A stretch of 17,016 nt of DNA from Bacillota bacterium. GTDB lineage: Bacteria > Bacillota > Clostridia > Oscillospirales > Oscillospiraceae. Under the pieces are notes generated by a model, which did no database searches, was not told the origin of the DNA, and was given only the letters and a program-made list of their open reading frames with translations. This document shows positions 7,631 through 17,016 of the stretch, piece by piece; position 1 is the first letter of the stretch, and the number at the start of each line of letters is the position of its first letter. A program made the position numbers and the translations under genes. The stretch is taken from NCBI GenBank assembly GCA_023406225.1, contig JAEXWS010000025.1:1-17016 (forward strand). The letters are read 5' to 3'.

Positions 7631-7667
7631 AAAGGCCCCGGACCAGGTTTCTCTGGTCCGGGGCCTT
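7631..7667 (-). terminator. Terminator hairpin after pyruvate:ferredoxin oxidoreductase
   Basis: A perfect 15-bp stem (7632-7646 with 7653-7667) closes a six-base loop. Read on the minus strand it lies 22 bases after the oxidoreductase stop codon and ends in only a short T run (TTT, then C). The stem is very strong, the tail weak. Together with the hairpin at 7546-7583 it separates two converging genes. Confidence 0.75.
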
Positions 7668-7689
7668 CGGTCTATTCGATCCGCGCGGG

Positions 7690-11217
<3,528 letters not shown>

Positions 11218-11295
11218 GTTTCGATTCCTTTCTGATCTGATCATTTTATTTCAGCCGCCACCCAACGGCATTGAAGAAAAGCATCCAGCCGGCGT

Positions 11296-11320
11296 TTTCC
11301 ATAATACGGAATCAAATTCC
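11296..11320 (-). promoter_or_regulatory. Candidate IclR operator, three-part GGAA/TTCC element (copy 3)
   Basis: On the minus strand it reads GGAA (11320-11317), N5, TTCC (11311-11308), N7, GGAA (11300-11297), the same arrangement and same orientation relative to transcription as copies 1 and 2. The inverted repeat 11296-11312 differs from the perfect copy at two bases of one arm. It starts 50 bases after the oxidoreductase -10 box and lies 79 bases before that gene's ATG. For the divergent iclR gene it lies upstream of the -35 box, so one site could serve both directions. Confidence 0.72.
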
Positions 11321-11340
11321 AAAAATATGAGAGAAAAATA

Positions 11341-11369
11341 TTCACAAGCCGCCAGCCTTGTGGTATACT
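11341..11369 (+). promoter_or_regulatory. Promoter of the iclR-dehydrogenase operon
   Basis: TTCACA at 11341-11346 (one mismatch to TTGACA), 17 bases, then TATACT at 11364-11369, with TG at 11361-11362 giving an extended -10. Transcription should start near 11376, about 80 bases before the iclR ATG. Its -10 box directly abuts the -10 box of the opposing promoter. Confidence 0.75.
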
Positions 11370-11370
11370 C

Positions 11371-11399
11371 ATCATAATCTCTCCGATAATTTTTGTCAA
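11371..11399 (-). promoter_or_regulatory. Promoter of pyruvate:ferredoxin oxidoreductase
   Basis: On the minus strand TTGACA (11399-11394), 17 bases, then TATGAT (11376-11371). Transcription should start near 11364, giving a leader of about 150 bases. A second TTGACA lies at 11410-11405 without a well-spaced -10 box. The core region overlaps the iclR promoter. Confidence 0.82.
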
Positions 11400-11455
11400 G
11401 TATTTGTCAAGCTTCTTTAAAAAAGAATCGGTATACACGAAAGGTTGAGGATTTT

Positions 11456-12223
11456 ATGGCGAAAGAGCAGGTGTCCAGCATCCTTCGCGCCCTGCAGATC
11501 CTGGAATGCTTCATGGACGGCGAGACGGAGTGGACCTTGAAAGCCCTGGTGGAGCATCTGGACCTGCCCACCACCACGGTATTCCGGCAGGTCTCCACCC
11601 TGGCGGACCGGCAGTATCTGGTCCAGGACGCGGTGCGCAAGAGCTACCGGGTGGGTCCCCGGCTGATGCTGCTGGCCAGCGCCATTCTGGGCCAGTCGGA
11701 CCTCCGGCGGGTGGCCCGGCCGGAGCTGGAGCGGCTCAGCGACACGGTGCAGGAGACCATCAATCTCAGCGTTTTGCTGGAACGGGACATCTTTTACATG
11801 GACAAGGTGGAGACCCACCGCTCCATCGTCTGCAATACCCAGGTGGGCAGCCGCGCCCCGGCCTATGCCACCAGCGGCGGCAAGGCCATGATGGCCTGCC
11901 AGAGCGAGGCGTACATCGACGAATATTGCCAGTGGATGCGGGAGTCCGCCCGCCCCCTGACCGCCAACACCATCACCGACGCGGACCGCCTGCGGGAGGA
12001 GCTGGTCCAGGCCCGGCTCCAGGGGTACGCCATGGACCAGGGGGAGATCGAGGACGGCCTCATCTGTGTGGCCGCCCCCATTTACGATATGAACCACAAG
12101 GCGGTGGCCTCCGTCAGCGTCTCCGGCCCGGACTACCGGATGCGGGAGGACCAGGACGTGATGATCCGCGAGGTGTGCCGGACGGCGGAGAATATCTCCC
12201 GCCTGCTGGGCGCGCGTCTTTAA
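11456..12223 (+). CDS. IclR-family transcriptional regulator
   Basis: This 255-residue protein has the two-domain IclR layout: an N-terminal winged helix-turn-helix at about 5-65 (recognition region near LPTTTVFRQVSTLADRQYL, 37-55) and a C-terminal effector-binding domain at about 75-250 with the family blocks ATSGGKAMMA (138-147) and DQGEIEDGLICVAAPIYD (194-211). IclR proteins are usually repressors, sometimes activators, whose DNA binding changes when a small metabolite binds; KdgR-type members sense 2-keto-3-deoxygluconate. The ATG at 11456 has AAAGG and GAGG upstream; a longer form would need TTG at 11393, which lies inside the opposite promoter. It is cotranscribed with the dehydrogenase 19 bases downstream. 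The shared GGAA/TTCC elements at 2987, 6581 and 11296 are its likely targets. Confidence 0.94.
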   Translation: MAKEQVSSILRALQILECFMDGETEWTLKALVEHLDLPTTTVFRQVSTLADRQYLVQDAVRKSYRVGPRLMLLASAILGQSDLRRVARPELERLSDTVQETINLSVLLERDIFYMDKVETHRSIVCNTQVGSRAPAYATSGGKAMMACQSEAYIDEYCQWMRESARPLTANTITDADRLREELVQARLQGYAMDQGEIEDGLICVAAPIYDMNHKAVASVSVSGPDYRMREDQDVMIREVCRTAENISRLLGARL

Positions 12224-12242
12224 TATGAAAGGAATGGAACTT

Positions 12243-13052
12243 ATGGAAGTCGGTCAGTATCTCAGATCAGTCTTTTCCCTGGAGGGCAAGGTCATCCTCA
12301 TCACCGGCGCGGCGGGCGGCATCGGCGCCGCCATCAGCGAGGGGCTGGCTTACGCCGGAGCGGACGTGGCCCTGTGCGGGCGCACCCCCGCCAAGTGCGA
12401 GGCCCTGGCGGAGCGGATCGCCGCAAACGGCGGCAAAGCCGCGGCCTACTATTTGGATGTGGCGAACGGCTCCACCATCCAGCCCTGCGTGGACGCGGTG
12501 GCGGCCCGGTACGGGAAGATCGACGTGCTGTTTAACGTGGCGGGCATCAACAAGCGGGAGGGTCTGCTGGACGTGGCGGAGGAGACCTACGACCGCATCA
12601 TGGACACGAACCTGAAGGGCCTGTTCTTCGTCAGCCAGGCGGTGGCCCGGGAGATGTACAAGCGCAAAAGCGGCAACATCGTCAACATCGGCTCCCACAA
12701 CGACGAGGGGATGCTGGGGGGATGCTCCGTCTACGGCGCGGCCAAAAGCGGCGTGGTGGCCCTGACCCGGTCCATGGCGGTGGAGTTCGCCCAGTACGGC
12801 ATCCGCTGCAACGCCATCAGCCCGGGGCATATCCTCACGGAGCTGACCCAGGTGACCTGGGACCACCCCACCCGCGCCCCCTATTTGAGAGAGCGCATCG
12901 CCATGGGCCGCCCCGGCACGCCGGAGGAGCTGGTTGGCATGGCCATCCTGCTGGCCTCCGATGCGTCCGTCTATATGACGGGCCAGGCGTACCACATCGA
13001 CGGCGGCTGCCTCTGCGGCGGCGCGCCCTGGGAGTACGACACGGCCTACTGA
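12243..13052 (+). CDS. Short-chain dehydrogenase/reductase, gluconate 5-dehydrogenase or KduD-like
   Basis: This 269-residue protein is a classical short-chain dehydrogenase. The nucleotide-binding motif TGAAGGIG is at 21-28, NVAG at 98-101 (usually NNAG), and the catalytic set Asn123, Ser151, Tyr164, Lys168 is complete (YGAAK). Arg47 after the second strand would favour NADP(H). The C-terminus, with IDGG and a PWEYD tail, is like that of sugar-acid dehydrogenases of the gluconate 5-dehydrogenase or 2-deoxy-gluconate 3-dehydrogenase (KduD) type, which interconvert keto and hydroxy sugar acids. The start at 12243 is chosen because AAAGGA at 12228-12233 sits nine bases upstream; ATG codons at 12225 and 12234 lack one. 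It is in an operon with iclR and probably feeds a keto-aldonate into, or takes one out of, the dehydratase pathway. Substrate unproven. Confidence 0.9.
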   Translation: MEVGQYLRSVFSLEGKVILITGAAGGIGAAISEGLAYAGADVALCGRTPAKCEALAERIAANGGKAAAYYLDVANGSTIQPCVDAVAARYGKIDVLFNVAGINKREGLLDVAEETYDRIMDTNLKGLFFVSQAVAREMYKRKSGNIVNIGSHNDEGMLGGCSVYGAAKSGVVALTRSMAVEFAQYGIRCNAISPGHILTELTQVTWDHPTRAPYLRERIAMGRPGTPEELVGMAILLASDASVYMTGQAYHIDGGCLCGGAPWEYDTAY

Positions 13053-13071
13053 GCCGCCGCGGGGGAAACGG

Positions 13072-14409
13072 TCACCGGGAGGCGTCCTTGGGGGCGTCCC
13101 CGGCGGCCTCCTTTCCGGCCTCCCCGTCCTCTCCCGTTCCGGACATCAGCTTGTGGCTGGCGTCCAGGAGCCGGTCGGACACGATGTCCAGCTGGTCCGT
13201 CTCCCGGTAGCGGTCCGCCAGGCTGCTGACCGCCGGCGTGGGCGAGGACCTGAACACCAGCTTTAGCATCACGGGCGTCAGGATGGTGCCGCCGATGACG
13301 GTGATGATCACCGGGGTCATCATGGCGCTGGAGAGGACCCCCAGGCTCAGCCCCCGGTTGGCGACGATGAGGGCCACCTCGCCCCGGCACACCATGCCCA
13401 CGCCCACTTGAAGGGCCTCCTTCCCGTCGAAGCGGCAGACCTTGGCCCCCAGCCCGCAGCCCACGATCTTGGAGATCACGGACACCACCAGCAGCAGCGC
13501 GGAAAACAGCGCCACAGACCCGGTGAGGCCGTCCACGGTCACGTCGATGCCGATGCTGGCGAAAAACACCGGCGTCAGCAGCAGATAGCTCAGCGGCTCA
13601 TATTTGGACTGGATATAGGTGGACTTGGGCGTGCAGGAGATGACGAGGCCCGCGGCGTACGCGCCGGTGATGTCCGCCACGCCGAAGAACTCCTCCGCGC
13701 AGTAAGCCATCAGCAGGCAGAGCACGAAGGCCAGCACCGGATAGCGCCGGAGGTTCTTCTCGTGGCTCCGCTCCATCATCCAGCGGAAGAACTTCTGGGC
13801 CAGGAAGCCCGTCACCCCGGCAAAGACGAAAAACAGCACGATCTTCACCAGCACCAGAAGGATGCTCTCGTCTCCGCCGGCCACGCTGCTGACCAGGGTG
13901 AGGGCGATCAGGCCCAGCACGTCGTCGATGAGGGCGGCGGCCAGGATGGTGTTGCCCACCTTCGTATCCAGCTTCCCCATCTCCTTGAGCGTCTCCACGG
14001 TGATGCTGACGGAGGTGGCGGTCAGGATGGTGCCCACGAACACGTCCTCCAAAAAGCCGCCGTCGGGCACCATGCCCCACGCCGCCGCGCCCCAGGCCAG
14101 GGCCGTGCCCATGACCAGAGGCACCACCACGCCGCACAGCGCCACCAGGAACCCGGCCTTGCCGCTGTTTTTCAGCTCCTGGATATTGGTGCCCATGCCC
14201 GCGGAGAACATGAGGACGATGACGCCCAGCTCGGAGAGCTGGCTGAGGAATCCGGTCTCGGACAGGATGTTTAGCCCCGCCGGACCCAGCAGCAGGCCCG
14301 CCAGCAGCGCGCCCACCACCTGGGGCATCTGGAACTTCTGTGTAAACAGTCCCAGGACCTTGGTGCTGAGCAGGATCAGCGCCAGATCCAGCAAATAGTG
14401 ATAAGACAT
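13072..14409 (-). CDS. CPA2-type cation:proton antiporter
   Basis: This 445-residue membrane protein matches monovalent cation:proton antiporters of the CPA2 group (KefB/NapA-like), which exchange Na+ or K+ for protons across the cytoplasmic membrane. It has about a dozen hydrophobic spans, the unwound-helix motif TATSVSIT at 130-137 and the paired acidic residues Asp162-Asp163 in ALIDDVLGL, the ion-binding site of this fold. The last roughly 60 residues form a charged cytoplasmic tail; there is no RCK/TrkA-N regulatory domain, unlike KefB or KefC. The start has GGAGG seven to eight bases upstream. It converges on the dehydrogenase, only 19 bases apart, and diverges from the response regulator gene. 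No link to sugar-acid metabolism is visible. Confidence 0.92.
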   Translation of the reverse strand: MSYHYLLDLALILLSTKVLGLFTQKFQMPQVVGALLAGLLLGPAGLNILSETGFLSQLSELGVIVLMFSAGMGTNIQELKNSGKAGFLVALCGVVVPLVMGTALAWGAAAWGMVPDGGFLEDVFVGTILTATSVSITVETLKEMGKLDTKVGNTILAAALIDDVLGLIALTLVSSVAGGDESILLVLVKIVLFFVFAGVTGFLAQKFFRWMMERSHEKNLRRYPVLAFVLCLLMAYCAEEFFGVADITGAYAAGLVISCTPKSTYIQSKYEPLSYLLLTPVFFASIGIDVTVDGLTGSVALFSALLLVVSVISKIVGCGLGAKVCRFDGKEALQVGVGMVCRGEVALIVANRGLSLGVLSSAMMTPVIITVIGGTILTPVMLKLVFRSSPTPAVSSLADRYRETDQLDIVSDRLLDASHKLMSGTGEDGEAGKEAAGDAPKDASR

Positions 14410-14417
14410 TGCATTGA

Positions 14418-14461
14418 CCTCCCTGAACGGAGGGACGTCCCCCCTCGAAAGGGCGGACGTC
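14418..14461 (-). promoter_or_regulatory. Two leader hairpins before the antiporter, one covering its SD sequence
   Basis: On the minus-strand message, CCTCC (14433-14429) can pair with the SD sequence GGAGG (14422-14418) over a six-base loop. Just upstream lies a longer hairpin: arms 14434-14440 and 14455-14461 (GACGTCC/GGACGTC), one C/C mismatch, then CCC/GGG and a short loop. The first could reduce translation. Pairing is seen; the effect is inference. Confidence 0.4.
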
Positions 14462-14479
14462 TCTTCATTTGATTATCTT

Positions 14480-14507
14480 ATCATAGTCATTTCCCAGTGG
14501 TTTGCAA
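14480..14507 (-). promoter_or_regulatory. Possible promoter of the antiporter
   Basis: On the minus strand TTGCAA (14507-14502), 16 bases, then TATGAT (14485-14480), in an AT-rich stretch of the otherwise GC-rich divergent region. It would start transcription about 65 bases before the antiporter ATG. The match is fair, not strong. Confidence 0.5.
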
Positions 14508-14516
14508 GGGAAATCC

Positions 14517-14536
14517 GTGTTAAGAAGTGTTAAGAA
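14517..14536 (+). promoter_or_regulatory. Direct repeat, candidate response-regulator binding site
   Basis: GTGTTAAGAA occurs twice in perfect tandem (14517-14526 and 14527-14536). A 10-base period is one DNA turn, the usual layout for OmpR-family dimers, and the site lies 36 bases before the response regulator's own ATG, suggesting autoregulation. A related pair lies at 16170-16190. Confidence 0.6.
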
Positions 14537-14539
14537 ATC

Positions 14540-14559
14540 GGCCGCCCCCGCGGGCGGCC
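14540..14559 (+). other. Hairpin just before the response regulator's SD sequence
   Basis: A perfect 8-bp GC stem (14540-14547 with 14552-14559) closes the loop CCGC. It ends four bases before GGAG (14564-14567), the response regulator's SD sequence, and has no T run. It could affect transcript stability or translation; function unknown. Confidence 0.5.
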
Positions 14560-14572
14560 TTATGGAGCGTGT

Positions 14573-15244
14573 ATGAAAGAGCTTTTGATCGTGGAGGATG
14601 ACCGGGCCCTGGGCGAGGGCGTCCGGCTGGCTCTCCAAAGCGGGGAGCTGCGCCCCGTCCTGTGCCGGAGCCTGGGTGAGGCCCGCTCCCTTCTGGCGGC
14701 GCGGACCTTCTCCCTGGCGCTCCTGGACGTGAACCTGCCCGACGGCAGTGGGCTGGACCTGCTGGGGGAGCTGCGCCGGGCGGGCGGCCCCCCCGCCATC
14801 CTGCTCACCGCCAACGACCTGGAGACGGATATCGTCACGGGTCTGGAGTCCGGGGCCTGCGACTACATCACCAAGCCCTTCTCCCTGGCGGTGCTCCGGG
14901 CCCGGGTGAACGCCCAGCTCCGCAGCTCCGCCCCCGCCGCCCGGTTCGAGCTGGGGGCGTTCGTATTCGATTTCGACCGGATGGAATTTTATAAGGAGGG
15001 CCTCCCCCTGGAACTGAGCAAGACGGAGCAGAAGCTCCTGCGGCTGCTGGTGAGCAACCGGGGCGCCACCCTCACCCGGGCGGACCTTGTGGACCGCATC
15101 TGGACCGACGGCGCGGCCTACGTGGACGAAAACGCCCTGTCCGTCACCGTGAAGCGCCTGCGGGACAAGCTGGAGGACGCGCCCTCCAAGCCCCGCTTTT
15201 TAAAGACCGTGTACGGCGTGGGCTATACCTGGGCGGTGAAATGA
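14573..15244 (+). CDS. OmpR/PhoB-family response regulator
   Basis: This 223-residue protein has a receiver domain (1-115) with acidic pocket Glu8-Asp9-Asp10, phosphorylation site Asp52 (LLDVNLPDG), Thr79 and Lys101 (ITKPF), followed by an OmpR-type winged-helix DNA-binding domain ending in the typical KTVYGVGYTW. It should be phosphorylated by the histidine kinase whose gene begins one base after its stop codon. SD is GGAG at 14564-14567. The ABC transporter genes downstream are the likely target, as in the many Firmicutes systems in which a small two-component pair controls a neighbouring peptide-efflux or antibiotic-resistance ABC transporter. A tandem repeat before its own gene suggests autoregulation. 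The signal is not known. Confidence 0.96.
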   Translation: MKELLIVEDDRALGEGVRLALQSGELRPVLCRSLGEARSLLAARTFSLALLDVNLPDGSGLDLLGELRRAGGPPAILLTANDLETDIVTGLESGACDYITKPFSLAVLRARVNAQLRSSAPAARFELGAFVFDFDRMEFYKEGLPLELSKTEQKLLRLLVSNRGATLTRADLVDRIWTDGAAYVDENALSVTVKRLRDKLEDAPSKPRFLKTVYGVGYTWAVK

Positions 15245-15245
15245 T

Positions 15246-16148
15246 ATGGGGATGCCGGAACTTTTGGCCGCTTCGGCCGTGTTCGCCGCGTCCGCGGTGA
15301 TCCTCTGGGACCGGCTGCGGCTGCGGCGGACCCTGAAAAAGCTGGACGCCCTGCTGGACGCCGCCATCCGGGGGGACTTCTCCGAGGACGCCTTCGACGA
15401 GACCCGCCTCTCCGCCCTGGAGACGAAGCTGGCCCATTACCTCTCCGCCTCGGCGGTGTCCACCCGGAACCTGCAAACGGAGAAGGACGCCATCAAGTCC
15501 CTGATCGCGGACATCTCCCACCAGACCAAGACCCCGGTGGCAAACCTTCTGCTCTACGCCCAGCTCCTTGAGGAGCAGGACCTCCCCCCAGAGGGCCGGG
15601 CCTGCGCCAAGGCGCTGGAGCGCCAGGCCGAAAAGCTCCGCTTTCTCATCGATGCGCTGGTCAAGACCTCCCGGCTGGAGGCGGGCATCCTGGTCCTGCA
15701 CCCGAAGGCGGCGCCCGTCCAGGCCCTGCTGGACGGCGCGGCGGCCCAGACCGGGCCGAAAGCGGAGGAAAAGGGCGTTTTGCTCACCGTGGAGCCCACG
15801 GGGGAAACCGCCCTGTTCGACCCCAAATGGACGGCGGAGGCCCTGTATAACCTCCTGGACAACGCCGTGAAGTACACGCCCGCCGGAGGCTCCGTCTCCG
15901 TGCGCACCATTCCCTACAGCTTTTTCTGCCGCATCGATGTGAAGGATACCGGCCCCGGCATCCCCGAGGCGGAGCAGGCGAAGATCTTCCAGCGGTTCTA
16001 CCGGGCCGAGGCGGCCCATGAGGCCGAGGGCGTGGGCATCGGCCTCTGCCTCGTCCGGCAGATCGCCGCCGGACAGGGCGGATACGTCAAGGTGTCCTCC
16101 GCGCCGGGAGCAGGCTCCACCTTCTCGCTGTTCCTGCCCCGCAAGTGA
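15246..16148 (+). CDS. Short sensor histidine kinase with one membrane span
   Basis: This 300-residue kinase starts with a single hydrophobic segment (about 5-21) and has no extracellular sensor domain. The dimerisation/phosphoacceptor helix carries His92 in ISHQTKTPVANLL. The ATP-binding domain shows the N box (Asn206 in NLLDNAVKY), the G1 box DTGPGIP at 234-240 and the G2 box GVGIGL at 262-267. The gene begins one base after the response regulator stop, so the pair is translationally coupled; an in-frame ATG at 15252 is an alternative start. Such sensor-poor kinases usually receive their signal from a partner protein, often the ABC transporter encoded beside them, which fits the genes downstream. 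Family is firm; the signalling partner is inferred. Confidence 0.94.
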   Translation: MGMPELLAASAVFAASAVILWDRLRLRRTLKKLDALLDAAIRGDFSEDAFDETRLSALETKLAHYLSASAVSTRNLQTEKDAIKSLIADISHQTKTPVANLLLYAQLLEEQDLPPEGRACAKALERQAEKLRFLIDALVKTSRLEAGILVLHPKAAPVQALLDGAAAQTGPKAEEKGVLLTVEPTGETALFDPKWTAEALYNLLDNAVKYTPAGGSVSVRTIPYSFFCRIDVKDTGPGIPEAEQAKIFQRFYRAEAAHEAEGVGIGLCLVRQIAAGQGGYVKVSSAPGAGSTFSLFLPRK

Positions 16149-16169
16149 ATCTTGCATAACCGTTAGATT

Positions 16170-16190
16170 TTGGAAAGAACGTGGAAAGAA
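16170..16190 (+). promoter_or_regulatory. Direct repeat before the ABC genes, candidate response-regulator site
   Basis: TGGAAAGAA occurs at 16171-16179 and again at 16182-16190, an 11-base period. The second copy with its preceding base, GTGGAAAGAA, agrees at 8 of 10 bases with the GTGTTAAGAA repeats at 14517-14536. A weak extended -10 (TGCTATCGT) starts at 16196, so the repeats would cover the -35 region, the usual place for an OmpR-type activator. Confidence 0.55.
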
Positions 16191-16202
16191 TGCCGTGCTA
16201 TC

Positions 16203-16234
16203 GTCTGTATCGTGGAAACGCGATACAGACTTTT
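16203..16234 (+). terminator. Hairpin with short T run between kinase and ABC gene (terminator or attenuator)
   Basis: A perfect 10-bp stem (GTCTGTATCG at 16203-16212 with CGATACAGAC at 16221-16230) closes an eight-base loop and is followed by TTTTCC. It can act as a terminator of the two-component operon or a partial one in the leader of the ABC genes. It lies 24 bases before the ABC start. Confidence 0.65.
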
Positions 16235-16254
16235 CCTTATGGAGGTACCAAACC

Positions 16255-16923
16255 ATGATCGTTTTACAGACGAAAGACCTGCGCAAGACCTACGGCTCCG
16301 GCGAAACGGAGGTCCGCGCCCTGGACGGCGTGGACCTGTGCGTGGAAAAGGGCGAATTTGTCGCCGTGGTCGGCACGTCCGGCTCCGGCAAGTCCACCCT
16401 GCTGCACATGCTGGGCGGCCTGGACCGCCCCACCTCCGGCACAGTGGCCGTGGACGGGAAAGAACTCTCCGTCCTGAAGGACGAGGAGCTGACCATCTTC
16501 CGCCGCCGGAAGATCGGCTTTGTGTTCCAAAATTACAACCTGGTCCCCGTCCTGAACGTCTACGAAAACATCGTCCTCCCCATCCAGCTGGACGGCGCCC
16601 GCCCCGACGGGGACTACCTGGAGCGCATCATCGGCGTCCTGGGCCTGGAGAGCAAGCTCCAAAACCTGCCGGGCTGCCTCTCCGGCGGCCAGCAGCAGCG
16701 GGTGGCCATCGCCCGGGCCCTGGCGGCCAAGCCCGCCATCATCCTGGCCGACGAGCCCACGGGCAATCTGGACAGCCGGACCAGTCAGGACGTGCTGTCC
16801 CTGATGAAAGTAACGGGGCAGAGGTTTGCCCAGACCATGGTGATGATTACCCATAACGAGGAGATCGCCCAGCTGGCCGACCGCATCGTCCGCATCGAGG
16901 ACGGCAGAATCGTGACGCGGTAA
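16255..16923 (+). CDS. ABC transporter ATP-binding protein (LolD/MacB/SalX type)
   Basis: This 222-residue ATPase has every motif of an ABC nucleotide-binding domain: Walker A GTSGSGKST at 40-48, Q-loop Gln92, signature LSGGQQQR at 142-149, Walker B ILADEP at 163-168 and H-loop His200. Its sequence around the signature and its length are typical of the LolD/MacB/SalX group, which pairs with FtsX-like permeases and exports or removes peptides, lipids or antibiotics rather than importing nutrients. The ATG at 16255 has GGAGG at 16241-16245. The permease gene follows after 12 bases. The two-component genes just upstream suggest transporter-linked sensing, for example of an antimicrobial peptide. 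The exported or sensed compound is unknown. Confidence 0.95.
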   Translation: MIVLQTKDLRKTYGSGETEVRALDGVDLCVEKGEFVAVVGTSGSGKSTLLHMLGGLDRPTSGTVAVDGKELSVLKDEELTIFRRRKIGFVFQNYNLVPVLNVYENIVLPIQLDGARPDGDYLERIIGVLGLESKLQNLPGCLSGGQQQRVAIARALAAKPAIILADEPTGNLDSRTSQDVLSLMKVTGQRFAQTMVMITHNEEIAQLADRIVRIEDGRIVTR

Positions 16924-16935
16924 GGGGGAATTAAC

Positions 16936-17016
16936 ATGAAAGTCTCCAACCGCAAGTGTGTGCGTACCCTAGCTTGGAAGAGCCTTCGGGCGGCAAAGGC
17001 CCGCAACGTGGTAGCC
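16936..17016 (+). CDS. Start of a probable FtsX-like ABC permease, cut by the window end
   Basis: Only the first 27 codons are inside the window. The ATG at 16936 has a purine-rich AAGGGGGAA upstream. The visible N-terminus is basic, with a pattern (LAWKSLRAAKARN) like the short cytoplasmic segment that precedes the first membrane span of MacB/FtsX-type permeases. Position directly after a LolD/MacB/SalX-type ATPase makes a partner permease the most likely identity. No membrane span is yet visible, so the call rests mainly on context. Confidence 0.65.
   Translation, partial: MKVSNRKCVRTLAWKSLRAAKARNVVA

Noticed and set aside
11413..11427. Palindrome TTCTTT-AAA-AAAGAA in the iclR leader as a further operator
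   Set aside because: It does not share the GGAA/TTCC half-sites, occurs once and lies in an AT-rich stretch where such symmetry arises easily.
11393..11455. Longer IclR protein starting at TTG 11393
   Set aside because: The added 21 residues lie before the usual IclR N-terminus, the codon overlaps the oxidoreductase -35 box, and the ATG at 11456 has a better SD sequence.
13053..13107. Possible shared terminator between the dehydrogenase and the antiporter
   Set aside because: GCCGCC and GGCGGC can pair around a large imperfect loop that extends into the antiporter coding end, with no T run on either strand; too weak to call.

Overview
The window is a GC-rich bacterial chromosome segment with strong G/C bias at third codon positions, clean Gram-positive style Shine-Dalgarno (SD) sequences and near-consensus vegetative promoters. 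A full-length single-chain pyruvate:ferredoxin oxidoreductase points to an anaerobe. I infer a high-GC member of the Clostridia, perhaps a gut Oscillospiraceae-type organism; no taxonomic marker gene is present to prove it. There are no rRNA or tRNA genes, CRISPR arrays or mobile elements that I can see.

Left part (1-7537): genes for uptake and breakdown of sugar acids. A GntP-type permease (cut by the window edge) is followed by a two-subunit UxaA-type dehydratase (SAF-domain small subunit plus large subunit) and a terminator. A second GntP permease with its own strong promoter is followed by an IlvD/Edd-family dehydratase and a terminator. A DapA-superfamily aldolase, again with its own promoter, closes the block. 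The natural reading is: permease imports an aldonate-type acid, dehydratase makes a 2-keto-3-deoxy acid, aldolase splits it to pyruvate and an aldehyde. No sugar-acid kinase is present, so the route looks non-phosphorylative within this window.

Middle part (7538-13052): pyruvate:ferredoxin oxidoreductase (minus strand) is divergent from an IclR-family regulator and a short-chain dehydrogenase (plus strand). The intergenic region carries two overlapping promoters.

The main discovery candidate is a three-part element, GGAA-N5-TTCC-N7-GGAA, present in the 5' leaders of three transcription units: permease-dehydratase (2987-3011), aldolase (6581-6605) and pyruvate:ferredoxin oxidoreductase (11296-11320, reverse orientation because that gene is on the minus strand). 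In all three it has the same orientation relative to transcription and begins 45 to 50 bases after the -10 box. Its GGAA-N5-TTCC part resembles the box known for E. coli IclR. I infer a local IclR regulon that ties sugar-acid breakdown to the enzyme that consumes the pyruvate.

Right part (13072-17016): a CPA2-type cation:proton antiporter (minus strand), then an OmpR-family response regulator, a short histidine kinase without a sensor domain, an ABC transporter ATPase of the LolD/MacB/SalX type and the first 27 codons of what is probably its permease. Similar direct repeats lie upstream of the response regulator gene (14517-14536) and between kinase and ABC gene (16170-16190), and are good candidates for that regulator's binding sites.
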